From assembly GCA_037179385.1 (NCBI GenBank), contig CM074187.1, forward strand, positions 10,975,450 to 11,039,449: a stretch of 64,000 nt of DNA, given 5' to 3'. This document shows, in pieces, positions 36,511-50,472 of the stretch. Position 1 is the stretch's first letter. The number at the start of each line of letters is the position of its first letter. The notes under the pieces were generated by a model. It was not told the origin of the DNA, searched no databases, and saw only the letters and a list, made by a program, of their open reading frames with translations. Origin of the DNA: Holothuria scabra. Taxonomy: Eukaryota; Echinodermata; Holothuroidea; Aspidochirotida; Holothuriidae. The position numbers and the translations under genes were made by a program.

Positions 36511-39500
36511 CTCCTTGTTTATTTATATAATGTTGATTTCAATGATTTCAAAATTTGAAGATCACATTTTGGGCATTAGTATACGCCCATATTCTTTTAG
36601 AATGAAGCAACTCCTTATTAAATATTGAAACGAGTAAAATAATGTCATGAATCTTTGAGTAGGCTTCCTCATTACAGTGCATGAATTTATATGATAGTGA
36701 AAATTCATAAATTACAAACATTTTAGGACTGAGTTATTTTTACATCGTTGATTAGTTCACTTGGAGGCAAACAAGGTTCGATATATTTTCTGCAAGCTGC
36801 AAATAGCTGCTTTCATATGATTGCCTTTCTCTAAAAGCAACTTTCAGACACACTAAAGCGCGAATTACTTGAAAAAGGGTAAAGAGCCATTTTATGTCAT
36901 TTCTTTAAATTTTCAAGATTTATAGGAGCTTGAACAATGAACTCATCAGGTTAGCTACTAAAGTGATGGCGCTGTGCGCTATAGAAATTTCGTCTTCTCC
37001 AATATGCTCTCGGAGAGAAAAGGCTACGTTACCTAGCAACGACACGCAGAGCATTTGAAGTAAAACCAAGGTCTCATCTCTCAAGCATGCTTCTTCCGAA
37101 GATGTTTTATTGTGAATATGAACGTGAGTGTGAGTGGACGGGAAACGGAGGGTGAGGTGAAGTCAATGTTGAGTTGAAAAATATCTTACATTTCTAAAGA
37201 AATGTCTCTTACGGTTAAATATTACTAATATGATAGTAAAATTACTAACTGCGTCCTCCAGTTTTGGAAGCTCACGTTGCCAACTATGACTGATATTTGG
37301 CTGTCCTCTAAAGGGATGAACGTACCAGAGTCCATTCAAATCTGTATTTCTGTATGACTCATACTTCGTGTCTCCAGTCTGAATAAATGTATCTACATCT
37401 TTGGAACATGAATGTGCATATACCTTATCAAAAGAGATGCATATTCTCTGACATATCATGGTTCAATTCGATGACATAGATTTTAGCCGGACTTATTAGG
37501 TAAAAGGCTCATGGAGCGCGCGAAAGGAAAGATTTTCGGATCATGGGGCCCACAAGGGGTAAACAACATTGATAGTATAAGATACAACTAATGGTAAGAG
37601 ATGTTATGATTACGGCCGTTTATATAATTTGGTTGGTTATCTTTTGCATAATGATGGCAACCGCAGATTGCTACAATTCACGTTTTTAAGAGAAAGGGGA
37701 GGAGTTTAATAGGTCCAAATAACTTAGTGGTAGAGGAAGGCCTACCGCTGTTTTAGCCAAAATCTTTAGAAATTGTCAAAGCTTCTCAGGTAGGAGAATA
37801 TTGTAGAAATAGATGTCGTTACCTTGGGGTAGAGGTCAGAAGATGTAAGTTTTAGATAAATAGCTAGAATTTTGTTGCGTCGTTATAAGAATTCTGTTTG
37901 TTTTTTCTTTTATCGCTTATGTAAGATGGAATCATTTACAATACAAAACACGTATCAGATAAGATATGCTGGTATAAATATGTACATATGTATTTTGTGT
38001 ATATCTATCACACAAAAATATCAAATCTCTAAGCAAGAAACTCTGGGAGGGTTCTAGTAATATCTTACTGTTTGCGTGGGTTTCCATAAAAGTCTGAATA
38101 ATTTACTAAGGTTTTCAAAATATGAAAACACTTTCAAAGTGTTTACAAAAGAATTTCAAAACCGTGTCAAACTGTTTTAATGGCCCCAAAATGTTAAATA
38201 AGTGTGTAAGAGCTGAATTAATTGTTATAAGCTGTATACGCAACGTCCGCATTTTTTCCTGATAACATAAAAAGTTTACCAAAAGCCGCCATCTGCATTG
38301 TTTTTAAGAGCTGTCATCTACTACTAGAAAACTGGTCACAGAACCGTTAGCACTGTCTTGAGTATAAACGGAAGCGAGAATAATATAAACACATGGGTCT
38401 AGAGGTCGAAACTTTAGTTCTTTAAATTGACTTTTTTTTTCTTTTGAAATGTGTGTATTTACCTACTGCTTTAAGCGCGACATGATAAAAAGGTTCCAAT
38501 GCAAGAGAATGAAGAGTGTGTATTTTACACGATGATATTATAAGTACACTTAATTTTATAAATATGTTATTTCAAACGTGGTAGGTGTATACAAGTAAGT
38601 AACTTACCACAACAGTAGCATAGTTAGTTGCACCACAAGTGGCGAAATTAAACAAAAATCCGTGCCATTTTAAGCATCGCAACTCCGCTTAGTTTCAGGT
38701 TACGAGAAATGGTATTATATGGAAGTTCAAGTAAAACAGTTTCATTAAACACCAATGCTTCCTTTTCTATCAAAATATACTTCAAACTGTTTTACACTTA
38801 TCGTATAAACATGAAAATCATTTATGAATAACTTGAAAATTACTAAACATTAATGCTCGTGTCAAGGCGCAGGGCTGAAGGGTTATCGAATCAGTTCAAA
38901 AAATTAAATGCAAGGGGAAATCCCCTTTCTTTCGTAAAAATAAATGTTGGCTAAGGCCATTCTCCTCTGCTTAACTGACTACACGCACACGCGGGCACAA
39001 AATGTATAAGGCCACCAGGATGTACCGATAACATGATGAAATACAAAAGTCGCACTACGTGTCGACCGTGTATCGAATTGAAATTAGGAAATCCTCCACT
39101 TCACATTTTACCCCCCCCCCTCCCGGTAAGAAATGTAATATAAGGGGTATTTTACCGAGCACTGCTACAATATCAAAGTAACGAGTGACAAGCAACTTGG
39201 ACTTGTTAAACATGGCGGTGACAAATTTGAATCGTTGTCTATGCCTGGTATTGAAATCAACGGCTGCCTATTGTTCATGATTAAGACATTAACGTGGTAT
39301 GTTTTAATTAAAAATGTTAAGATAAAACAATCGTCTGAAAGTAATAAAAAAAATCAAAGAAATATATTGGTCATTTAAAAAAAAATAATAAGTCAGATCA
39401 ATTGAAAATCCGACTTGAAAAATTAACTCTAAATAAAATAATACAGTAGATTTACAAAACAACAAAATGAACAGATAGGCTTAAATCAGATTACAAAAAA

Positions 39501-42500
39501 GTTCTGGAAACTTATTAACAGAACTCTTCTGTAGTCTTTATACGCTTCTCTTTTTCAATTGGTCTTTAAATTTACAGCGATTTCGAGCCATTTTTTACAT
39601 TGTAGAAGATGTTTGGATTAAAATACACAATTAAGGAATTTCGGTATTCTTGTGTGAGGGTGAACAAAAGAAACTGAGGAGGATGACATTGTAACGATAT
39701 CCCTCAGAAACGTACGAGAGTTTGTATATATATTTGGTTTAAGAAGGCTCGGCTAGGAAACAAAGCAGTATAGTTAATTCCGTATCCATTTTTGGAGCAA
39801 ACTTTTTTTTCAGATTTATAATAAAAGGAATTTTAAAAACAGGTTTGTCTTGGAATATTATTATAATCAACAAATTGAAGTTTTCAAAATTAAAATTGTT
39901 TCACACAGGGAGTTGATTGCGTGATGTGGGGGGGGGGGGGGACGACCGCCCTTCAAAGAGGACATCTATTACCTTTGTTCGCTTTCCCTATCGGTTTCCA
40001 ATATGAGAAGAGAAAGGGTAGTATGCAACCCTCACAGCCCCCTCCCCCCTTCTTATAATTATCTTTTTACGAGATGTAATTAAAACCAGAACCCCTCCTC
40101 ATAAACTGGACTGGACAAAATACATGAGACGTTATATTGCTTTTAACGACATAATTACGAGACGCAATTACTGTGCCCTGAACCTGTTGCTAGTCTGTGT
40201 TACCTGAACGACGATAGATGGTCAGCACCGTGATGTCATCGGTTCACTGACCTGCGTTCCTGGTTTACATCTAACAAACATAAAAATCTTGGTTTATGCA
40301 GCTTTCAAGCTGTAAAACTTGCCTTTATATTGTCTGATAGGAAGGAAATGCCATTAATTCGTTTTCTAAGTCTTAAAATTAATTTCCCCCAATACTGTTG
40401 TACATGTAAATGAACACAGACCGTGCTGTTGACGAAAATATTAGGATGTCGATAATTGGCCCTGGTAACGGCCCCATTGACTTCATGCATTTCACTGGAT
40501 TCAATAGTTTGCGTTTTTCTTATGGTCTGGCATTTCCATGCGTTGCGCTATTCTGTTTTACACTTGAACTTGCTATCTACCCAACAATTTGTCATTTTAT
40601 CCCTTTAAAGTAACCTAAAGAGAAGTTTTCTACATGAAAGTATGATACTTTCCCGGCCCGCACGAAATGATTGGTTAATATTTCAAATTCCGTGTGGATA
40701 TGGAATGTAAGAGAGGAATAATTTAAACGGCCTCGGCTGAACTTGGCCTCGAGTCCAGGTCCAGTTGCAGTCCATTTCGATCCAATTTCAACTTCCGGAC
40801 CTCTCATTCCGGGCCAATTTTCGAGACTAGGAAAACTAGACTCGAGTCAGACACTGAGTCAAAGTCCGGACTCGTACGTTACCGCCAAGGCTGGTATCTA
40901 CATACCAAATATGAATTCCATCCAAGCTTCCTACATTGAGAAACTGCCTTTAAAAGCTGTTTAGTGTTTGACCTTTGGTGACCCCAAATGACCTTGAACC
41001 TCCACCGAAAACAATAGGGCACATTCTAAGATGCCAAGTATTATCACTCTTGAGGAAATTATCATTCTGAATCAGAGTTCTAGTCATAGAATCCCGAGTG
41101 CTTTGTCAGTCTATTGTGTTACCGTACCTGGGTAGGCTGTACCGCAAATTCCTTGTTCAGTCATACCCCTAACGCCTGACAAAGTGAACACCTTAGAAAT
41201 TCTTGTGGATAACCATAGAAATATGTGGCCTCGTAAGTAAATATAGTGAGTTTTAGTGAATTTTCACAAGGCAACATCTGGTCCCGTTCAAATAATTCAG
41301 TAGCTCATGTTACCCACAGAGTTGGTACGTCATTGTAGTACTTCCATGGCAATGATCATTCCCAGTTAGGGCCCACGGCAGAGGTGGTTATGCATCACAG
41401 AAATGAAAAGACATCTTACGTTTCCAGTTCATGACTACAGGCGTACTCACACTCACCCCAAAACAGTTGCAATAATCACATGAGAGAGCACATGAATAAG
41501 TCATATTTTGGCAATGAAGTTTCCTTCTAAAATTTGACGCAGTCCTATTCGCTTTGGCGGACGGTAGTTTTGGAAGCTGAGGAACTGAGAAACTGGAGTC
41601 CCCTCCGCGAGGGTATGTAGTGTGTAAAAGTCAGTCGGGGTTGTTGCATCCCTTGCAACCCTTGTGGTTATAACACTGCCGAGGCAGCAATCAGGGGCTT
41701 TTCAGAATTTTTTGCTAGTAATATGATTAGTGATGTTTTTGGACAGATGAATGCTTTGTTTCACTCAAATTTCCTGATGAAACTATGGTTTTCTATGTTG
41801 CAAATACATACTTCCATGATTTTTGAGACATTTTAAATGAAATTTTCACTGATTTTAAAGCCGGACAAAAGTCTAACGATTTGCCCTTCAGGTGGATGGA
41901 AAAGCGCCCGTACCGACTATACAGCCACAGCGCCAACCAGCGTGGCTAGAACAAAATATTAATGGCGTTGAATTCTATTAGTCATGAATGAACAGATTGT
42001 ACGCATGGAGACGAAAAGCAAATCTGCTATCCCCATACATAGGAAGCGCCCTCACTATATTCGTGCAGTCACTAATGAAACATATTGCAATGCACTATGT
42101 CAGAGTAAAGCCTATAAATTCCCTCGATTGCCATGGGTAGTTGTTCTGGAACCTCTTTGTTCATATCCAGACTAAACCTTCCACATTATACCACTAATGG
42201 CCTGATCATCGACAGTAATTTCAATAAGCAGGTATCATACAGAACGACTTTCATTGCTTTTAGCCTGGCCATTAGAATGACAATTGCTTTCTGTGTATCA
42301 TATATGAAACCGTGCAGAAAATCGACAAACGATTAAGTGACACCGGCAACTATTCCTATATTAAACTTATAACAGGCCAGTAAGGACACTGCCCTCTATA
42401 TGTCAGGCCCCTACAGGTCAATCAAGTGACTACTCATCCCATTATAAACTATGCCTCTAATACTAGCTTGGTAAAATGTCAACTATACCCTACATCCATT

Positions 42501-43160
42501 ACTCAAAATACCTTGGCTTATATTTCAACAGAACTACAACCGCCCTCTATCGTCATTCCTCAGTATATCTCTGTCCCACCTTCCCAAGTCAGTAGAATAA
42601 CAGCTACCCTCAATATGAGATGTCTGTGTAAAGAGTCAACGACAGATTTTCAAGATACGTTATGTTGCTAACAAAGCAATGATATCCCCATGTTGAAACC
42701 AGCGCAGTTGATCAGGTAGATAACATTTAACTGTTATAAACATTGATCAGAATAAGAGAAACATAACCATTTACACTTATATTTTGTAACTGGATTTAAC
42801 CAATATTTCATTGATCAATTACGGTAGCTAATGTACATTTACCCGCATCTAACAGAATTGGCGTCAGGGGCAGGGCTATGCTGTGACCACTTCCACTTAA
42901 AAAAAAATCCGGACGAACTTGCCGTTATTTTAGGACAACATTCTTCTGAAATAAAACTTCGAGATTTCGTCATAAACATGGGCTCTTCGCTCAAATTCAA
43001 GAGGTGGGGTCATACCTACATACCATTATGTGCAACTAAAGATGGCTATGGTTCACTAAACTAACGAATCCGAAGAAATCTTAGCTTCACAAAGTTGAAT
43101 AGACTAACCTACTGAAGATCCTTTAGAGTTACTTTAATATATTTTATCGTTCTCAAAACA
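36511..43160. other. Gene-free stretch
   Basis: No convincing exon. The minus-strand frame 37163-37459 (98 codons) and the frames at 40305-40964 have no domain resemblance. Homopolymer G/C tracts occur near 39111 and 39930, and the palindromic element at 39448-39575 is listed separately. Confidence 0.45.
39448..39575. mobile_element. Palindromic MITE, ACAGAACAAAAAATAAA family, copy 2
   Basis: gatttacaaaacaacaaaat plus agattacaaaaaagttct is mirrored by agaactcttctgtagtctt and ggtctttaaatttac. Diverged relative of 9480-9612. Confidence 0.6.
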
Positions 43161-43340
43161 ACGTTAGGTCTAATAGTTGTAAAGCATTCGTTTATCACGC
43201 GGTGTAGTCCGGGTTCGATTTCCAGACCTAATCATATCAAAGACTTAAAGAATGGATCCTGCTGTCTGTCGTTTGGCGTGATGTTGTGTATTACCAATGA
43301 AGTGTGGAAAACAGTCTAGGGCCCCACAAATGGGAAAAGG
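43160..43340 (+). mobile_element. Degenerate tRNA-derived SINE
   Basis: aggtctaatagttgtaaagc and gtccgggttcgatttcc keep a B box. They are followed by cctaatcatatcaaagac and ggatcctgctgtctgtcg, which parallel the SINE body junction (gtcataccaaaggttc, ggaacctactgccgttgtgc). Plus orientation, highly diverged. Confidence 0.65.
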
Positions 43341-44328
43341 GCCGTGTGTGTCGCAGAGGGTTATGATTGAGATGTAAAACAAATAATTAGCTATAAGTCA
43401 AAATATATACAGCCCTTCGAAGTTCTATGATTTCTGTTAAATATCATTTACTTCAATGCTGTAGTGTTTTGTAATGTTTTGTCAACCACATATATACAGT
43501 CGTCTCGTTATTTTCAACTATTAACGGTATGGGCATTTTCAGTGACATACTATATTAGCGCCCTAGTAAACTAAGAGCATGATATTGTCCTTGAGAAAAT
43601 AATTGAAGAAATGAAGCATATTGTAAAAGAATCTCCTTCCACATCAAGGTTTGCATATTCAAAACTACCGTCTCTATATTCATGATTCTGAAATAGAGTA
43701 AAAACTGAATGAAAAAAAAAATAAGGGATCACGTCCATTGAGTCATGTTAGGAGACTATTGTACGAAATTCCTCTGATTTTGTCCACACTGGTAAAGCCC
43801 AACCTTTCTTCGGCCCGTTTAGATGTGGCTGTAGATATTAAATTATCACATATTGAGAGATTTTCTTTTTAAAACGCACAAAGAAACAGACACGCAGTAA
43901 CCAATGGACAACTCAAACCGGCCGGACAAATGCGCAAACGCTAACCATCAACCATCCACACTCAAAACACGGATCAAGGCTTGTCACAAACGGAAACGAC
44001 ACATCAGCCCCATCCAAATACCCAAACAACCCTTCTACTCACCCACAACCACCCTCAAAACCCAAACATCGCCCGACACCAACCCCACACCCAAACCCGA
44101 AGCCAACAAAAACCAAGAACATCCCACAGCACGCCGGAAGGCACCAACAAGCCCAGAGGCAACAACACCAACACGCCCAGAGGCAACAACACGCCACGAT
44201 CGAAGGCAAAGAACTGGACAAATAGAGGTACACCTTGCCCAAGAGTGCCTTGAAGGCAGTTGTGGCAAAGGGTATCCTTATCATTCCCACGTTTTAAGAG
44301 ATTTGAGAGTTAAATCAAGGTTATTTAA
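43341..44328. other. Gene-free stretch including an A/C-rich strand-asymmetric patch
   Basis: From about 43900 to 44230 the plus strand is A+C rich and poor in T (acccaaacaaccc, caacaacaccaacacgccc), giving long open frames in several phases on both strands. The plus frame at 43904-44350 would encode a Pro/Thr/Lys-rich 148-residue protein. No motif supports it and its end lies in a MITE, so no gene is called. Confidence 0.4.
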
Positions 44329-44624
44329 AGGGCCAATCCTCTCACCCTAAACTACACTTTTAGTATAGGGTAACAGAAACTCTCAATTGGCTCAGCCTTT
44401 TGATTGACTGCTAATTCAAACAGTGCAGAATACCAAAGCTTAAATTACACAGCATGAACTGTTCGAGAGTGTTTTGATTATACACATTGAGCTTTTCTAT
44501 ACTCACCCTGAACCAATAAACTGAGATTGTGTCTGGATGAGGGTGAATTTCATAGATTTGTGGGAGGGGCTTAATTAAGAATGTCAGGAGAATTGGTACT
44601 GTTTGAGATGAGACAACTGGGCCT
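44329..44624. mobile_element. TTAA MITE, family C, copy 1
   Basis: TTAA at 44325-44328 and 44625-44628. Ends are AGGGCCAATCCTCTCACCC and, inverted, AGGCCCAGTTGTCTCATC. 296 bp, non-coding; same family as 58135-58433 (shared aaattacacagcatg, gattgtgtctggat, gtgggaggggct). Confidence 0.85.
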
Positions 44625-44956
44625 TTAAAAAAGATCCATACGATCTCTGCATCGAATGGTTTACTATGACGTTCTTATGTCGAAAACGTTCAGCCATGTA
44701 CACAGCGCACAACTTAAACAAGTCGTGTAGTAGTGTGTAAAGTATATCATACGTTCTGAAAAATTATTTAAGGCGTAAATAAAACTTATGATCACACGTG
44801 CAGGCACACAAAAAAATTCTCACCAGGCCCATAGCAATAAAAAGAAATGAAGGGAAACCACAGATGCCAAACCCTCTGTGTAAAGGTGTGAAAGTGAATT
44901 AGAGATGGCCCACCCCACGCTGAGTCTTGTGTACTTACGGGGTGTAGCTCTAGGCC

Positions 44957-45109
44957 CAGTGACGGAGCTAGGGATTCGGGTCTGAGTGGATGAGGATGGC
45001 CCCCTAATTGGGTGCGTTGAAAAATATGAAAGAAACCTAAAGAGAACGCCGGCAGACAATTTTGGTCCGTCAGGGGGCGCCCCCTCACCATATGGTAGCT
45101 CCACCCTAC
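44957..45109. mobile_element. Relative of the 22815 hAT-like MITE, reversed
   Basis: The reverse complement starts gggtggagctaccatat and contains gagggggcgccccctgacgg, matching the left part of 22815-23057. The far end reads ctagctccgtcactg. The open frames of more than 100 codons over this block come from the element. Confidence 0.7.
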
Positions 45110-45119
45110 CAGTGTCCAG

Positions 45120-45227
45120 GGGCTCATTCCACGAAGACTTACGCACAATCTTAAGTTTGATTCCCCATACTTAAGTCAACAGCAAATCATACTTAAGATT
45201 GTGCGTAACTCTTTGTGGAACGGGTCC
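45120..45227. mobile_element. Palindromic MITE with 3-bp CAG duplication (Harbinger-like)
   Basis: GGGCTCATTCCACGAAG...CGCACAATCTTAAG is mirrored by CTTAAGATTGTGCG...CTTTGTGGAACGGGTCC. CAG at 45117-45119 and 45228-45230 is a plausible 3-bp duplication. GGG-type ends with a 3-bp duplication fit PIF/Harbinger MITEs. Confidence 0.75.
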
Positions 45228-48200
45228 CAGGACCGCAGCGAGACAAGGTTTAGAAAGCTTAGTGACTTCAAGGTGGCGAACGTTTTCATTGGGTTAAATG
45301 TGTTAAATTTAATGAAGTCAATGACAACTTGAAACTCTCTAGAGGCGAAGACATTCAGTTCATTTCACTACACCCCACCCCCTCCATGGTTGATCAGCCT
45401 AGGCAACATGTCTGCTTATCTCTTTGAGAAGAGCGCCTTTCAGTGCAACGATTGGTTTCGTCCATCGATAATTTGCCAGAGAATTCCCAGTCTTTAAGAA
45501 ATAAAATAATCCCGAAAGACAAAAGAAAGACTTTATTAAAAGGTCCCTGAATCATGGAGCAACAGATGAAATCTATTAGGTACACGGTGAATTAATTTCT
45601 CATCAAAACCATGGCATGACAAATAACAAAGGATAGGGGAATGCTTGGGATGAGATGTTGTAAATGCATATAGACAATAGCAATTTCTCGTGAAATGTAG
45701 GAACATTTTCGAAAAGGGTATCAACCTCCCCCCCCCCCCCCGTCCCATCCCGAGCACAGTTCGTGGTAGAATCCAAGAAAGAGGTTATTTCTAAGTTCCC
45801 AGTTTCTGCCCCACATCTCACAAGAACTAAGTCCTTTTCAAGAGAAAGATTAAGTCCTTAATTTGATCCATCAATTCAATCCAACCATCTATCTATGACA
45901 TTACCTAACAGAAAACTGTCCGTGTATTTATCAGTTACTGGAAACAAAAGTTACCGTCCGAAGGAAACGACGTAGACTGACATCGTCCTCATTTATCTCA
46001 ACTGACGGAAAATTTCGTCTGGATTTTGATTAATATCATCAAAACCATTCGCAGTGAACTACTACAAAATATTTGCCGGGTCGAATCATATTTAACTAAA
46101 CATACATCATCTCAAGCGTAAATACGATCAAGGGCATCAATTGTATTTTCTCAAATTTTCAATGTAAAGAGAATCCCTTTGTTAATAAGACGCGTAAAAT
46201 TTTTTGTTCGACTTTATTAGTGACTTTCATTTTCGTTCTTGAAAGATTCATTTGTCCCATAGAACATCGATTTTCTTTAACAAAACTCTTGATGTTACGA
46301 TAGTAAACTGGCAGACAATAAACCATAAATATGGTTAATAACTTCGTCTTAAAAAAATACAAAAGGAAATCAAGTCTTTGCATACCGTCCATTTGTTAAG
46401 AAAGATATAAAAAAAAAACTCTCACAAAGTTTGCAAACTTTTTAAAGAAGGTACAAATAAGAAGGCAAGTTTTTTTCTTTTATTAAAGAATTGTCAAAAG
46501 TTTGGCCTGACGGAGAAAAAAATTCCAATCAAAGCTTGAAATCATGATTCATTAAATTTAATGTTTAATGAAAAATGTGCATGTGTTCATGAGATGCGCA
46601 TCTGTAAAGGCTAGCTTTGGGTCTTGTTTTTTATCACAATCGCTATTCATTTCCAAATCCATAGTTCTTTTTTAAACAAGACTTTTTCATCTTTTAAAGT
46701 TGTGTTATCATCTTATTGTTATGAATTCTTTCAAATTTTTTGTCATACCAGAGACGCTTTTTTTTACTTTTTCACTTTCAGATGATAACAGACAATATGA
46801 AATATTCGAAACAATTCCTCATATAAACCGGTCAAAAATTTGAAGGAACCAACACTCTTCAACCTTTTGCTCGGTTTGTTTATGAACTTTTCTAGATATA
46901 TGAAATGTGAATTGTGTCTGCAGAGATTTAGTGTTTCATTACGTACGCTGTAAGATTGCTTTCAATTTAAACAATGAAAATGTGTGAATGAGACCAAAAC
47001 GTGATTGCTAGCCATGCAATTTATTTGTGCGTGAGAATCTCCCAAAGTTAACTTCATATCTAAAAAGAGGAAAAAGATTGATTAGGTTCTCCCACTGTAT
47101 GCTACCTAAAATAAATATACATGCATTTTTATATCTGTTCATACTATACTTAGGTCTTCTCAATTTTCATTCACGTTATAGCAAGAAGTTACCAGTTGCA
47201 TAACTTTCGTACGGTAAGTATTCAAAGCAAATCTTCACCAACAGTTATGAAATAGTATATGAAGGGTGTATCACAAAGATTTTTCACTTTCTGTTGCCTT
47301 GAGCTGAAACTTAGTGGGTTACGGTTGGTTCAAAATAAAAACAAACATTTTGAATTATACACCTTAGACATATGAGTCCCTTTTTCCGTTTTGAATAACT
47401 TTTAAGTGAATTAAATGACAGGAACATAGTTCAAACACTGATCTTGGCACATCATGTTATACGATAAACCTGATCAGTAAGGCTGTGGGTATTTAATTAA
47501 TATAAAATGTCGGCGAGGGATCGACTCTGCTCGTTCAAACAATCTTTAAGGCTCCTAGAGCAATAGTATGACTGAGCAAGAAATATACTGTACTGCTTGA
47601 TTCGTATATTTTAACCGACAAATGTGTGCTACTGGTGTCCCTAGCTAGACCTTTGTATCAAAACGAATGGAGGTTTACAAGAGACGGAATCCGCAATTCG
47701 TCTCTAACACTATATGAATCTTTATCAGCTGAGCCTAGAAGGGCATCCAGCCTGATCGGAGAACTGGGTCATAAGTTAGTTATATATGGAGTTTTACGGC
47801 ATAATTTCCAACCAATTTGTTCAAGTCGAGCCGGTAACGCCCCCTTTTCCAGTTGTGGCTCACTGGATCGGAAGGGTAACAGTTTGAAACTGTATAGTGT
47901 TAATGAGATTTGAGGGAGACGGAAACTGTTTCGATTGTTAGCCTAACCGATTCGTCCTTCTTAATAGAATCTGCCATCAATTTCAACAGGCCAAGGGACT
48001 AGGAAAGATCGTCAGCATTGCTGCTCTTTTATGACTGAGCACATATCATCTCTTTCTCCACCTAGCACCCACCCCTCCCCTTTCATCATTCATCTCCTTC
48101 AAGTCCCAAACTCAACACCATCAGTCCATCGGGAGTGTTGTCTTCCTATATTTTATATTTTTGTTCATTAAACATTTCATGATTAGCGAAATAGTATCGG

Positions 48201-49081
48201 GCGAACACCCATTTACCAAACCGTATTAGTTTGTCACGGATTTTAAAAACAACAGATTTTTGTATGTTTATTACAATGCTTACATGCAGACAAGTAGAGT
48301 GATTTGCCCTATATATCAAACTAAATAATTGAACACCTGAATGTAGCAAATTTCGTTCCCTCTGGCTCTGTAAGAGTTAACATTTTAATCGCACATCATC
48401 AAATCTCTGTTTCAGTCTAATAAATATATTACATTAATTTCTACGCTATTAGTTCCAAAACTTGAATTGTGTACCATTAGGTGTGAAAGTTTGTAAGTAC
48501 TTTCTTTCATTAGAAAATGAACTATCAAGGAAATAAAATAAGTCACACCCTAGACTTTTTAAAGGTAAAGGTTTTACTTGTAATTAGCTCAATAAGTCTA
48601 CTAATTTTTTTGTTTCCAGCAATCGAGTAACGTCGTTGTTCAGATGAAATACATATTCTACAGTAGTCGGGAGGAGACATGCCCGGGAGACTGGTAATTG
48701 TATTCGTCACGTTTAATCACTGACTTAAAACAATGTCGTCCTGCCCAGTGATAAAATGGCATTGTAAATTACGAGACAAAAAATACTTCTTCACAAGGTT
48801 TGGGCTGCAAGCATAATTTTGTTTTTCTAATATGAGAATCCGTTGTTATGCATATTCGTTGACGTAACATATTGATCGTTACAAGTCACTCACAACTCAT
48901 AAAGTATACCATTTTCAAATTATCTAACATCAAATTAACAGTAAGATATCCGTGTATGTACAGTGAAGGGGAGTCATAAGGTATTTGGTAAGCTATTCTT
49001 AGTATGATCAAACTAAAGATAGGCATGTTTTTTCATTGTCTGGTGGCCCGGCGCAGCCATAAGAATGAATTAGAGAGTATA
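45228..49081. other. Gene-free stretch
   Basis: No exon recognised. Contains a C tract near 45728-45741 and the SINE fragment at 47770-47872. Confidence 0.45.
47770..47872 (-). mobile_element. SINE 3'-body fragment
   Basis: Plus strand reads tttccaaccaatttgttcaa, gtcgagccggtaacgccccc, ttttccagttgtggctcact, the complement of the SINE body seen at 24463 and 62993. The tRNA head is missing. Confidence 0.7.
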
Positions 49082-49317
49082 GGGCTTCTGTACGTTGGAC
49101 ACATTTAAATACACATATGTCGCAACATGTTGCCAACACAACTGGACACAAAAGTTAAGCCCTTGTGTACATTAGACACATGTCATGGAAACAAGTTTTG
49201 ACACATGTTGCCGCTTGTGTCTGCTATGTACACACTGGCAACATTTTCGGACACAAGGTGTTTTGACAACATATTGAGACACATGTGTCCTGGAATGTGT
49301 CCAGTGTACAAAGAGCC
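49082..49317. mobile_element. TA-flanked MITE with GGACACA ends
   Basis: TA at 49080-49081 and 49318-49319. Ends are GGGCTTCTGTACGTTGGACA and, inverted, GGCTCTTTGTACACTGGACA. The interior repeats GACACATGT/ACATGTGTC many times. A TA duplication fits Tc1/mariner-type mobilisation. The short frame starting at 49205 is not a gene. Confidence 0.8.
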
Positions 49318-50298
49318 TAACCCCAGCAGAAATTGTTTATGTATTCATGTCACGCCTGATTGTAAGAACCCATCAAGGAATCAACCCTCCTCCAGGGCAA
49401 TGCATGTGCCTAAAGTATATTCAAAAAAGGATTCAGAACATTTAATTGATTGCTTTATCCTTTATTGTTAAAAATCACATACATTCCTTCTTACTACTCT
49501 CATACAAATGAGTAGTTCAACCTTAACTCTTTATGACATTTAAACTACTTTGTTTTTATTCTGTGGCCAGTGGCGCATGAAGGATCATGTCAATGTTTGG
49601 CACCACTAAATGATAGTCCAGCGTCAGAGGTTTTGAAAAGCAACATGCACAAGGTACAATTTTGTGAAGGTGACGAACTGATCACTGATCTACACATCGA
49701 CGAAGGATTTAATAAAGTAGTATAAATTTTGGAAACATTTGTCGGCTGTAATGTGAGGCCTGTTGCGCCACAGTTTCCGCCACTGTTGATTTTATTTTGA
49801 AGGCTGAAACCTGGAGTGACAGCTGTATTCAGTCTACAGAATCAAGCTGAGGGGGCCCTATTTTGAAAAGTTTTTGTGTGAAATATGGACATTGTTCTGC
49901 TTGAAAAGTTTCCACATACAAGTTACAAACGGAACTGTACCACAACTAACGAAAAGTTGCCATTTATTTGTATGACCTCAACCAGTCAACAAATGGGAAC
50001 TTGATAGCGTACAAGTACCCAAGTTATTCCATGAAACACCATGTGAACTATTTCTGATAAAATCAAAGTTTTAAGAGGTATATTTAAAAGGAAAATACTG
50101 TGGAATAGAGTTTTAACATTTTTAAGCAGATGCATTTATGATAGGTATGGTAATTCAACTAATTCAATGTCAAACCAAGGCTCCTACAAAGAGCAATTGA
50201 GTAAAGAACCTTTGTTGCTTAAATTTATTTTGTTTGACCAAACTTTTTAAATGTTGCAAAATCTACGATTCTTTTCCTGCTTAACAATTTGGAGGCGT
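49318..50298. other. Gene-free stretch
   Basis: Nothing recognisable besides AT-rich sequence. Confidence 0.4.
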
Positions 50299-50472
50299 CG
50301 GGCGCGTAGCAAGAATCATGTCATGGGTGGGGGGGGGGGGGGGGTTAGGGTCGTAGGGCACGACATGAGGGAAAATTCTAAGGACAGAGGGAAAAAACAG
50401 CTAATTTAGGTGTCTTTTGGTTGGATCATGGGGGGTTTTAACCACCACCCTCCCCCCGTGGCTACGCCACTG
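50299..50472. mobile_element. hAT-like MITE, GTGGCGTAG family, copy B
   Basis: Ends CGGGCGCGTAGC and GCTACGCCACTG are inverted. Flanking octamers GGAGGCGT (50291-50298) and GAAGGCGT (50473-50480) match at 7 of 8 bases. The interior has a long G tract, as do other family members. Confidence 0.85.

Noticed and set aside
37163..37459. 98-codon minus-strand frame as a possible upstream exon
   Set aside because: No family resemblance; the only GT-type donor seen (aag|gtatat) would leave about twelve residues.
44792..45174. Frames of more than 100 codons on the minus strand
   Set aside because: They coincide with two MITEs (44957-45109 and 45120-45227).
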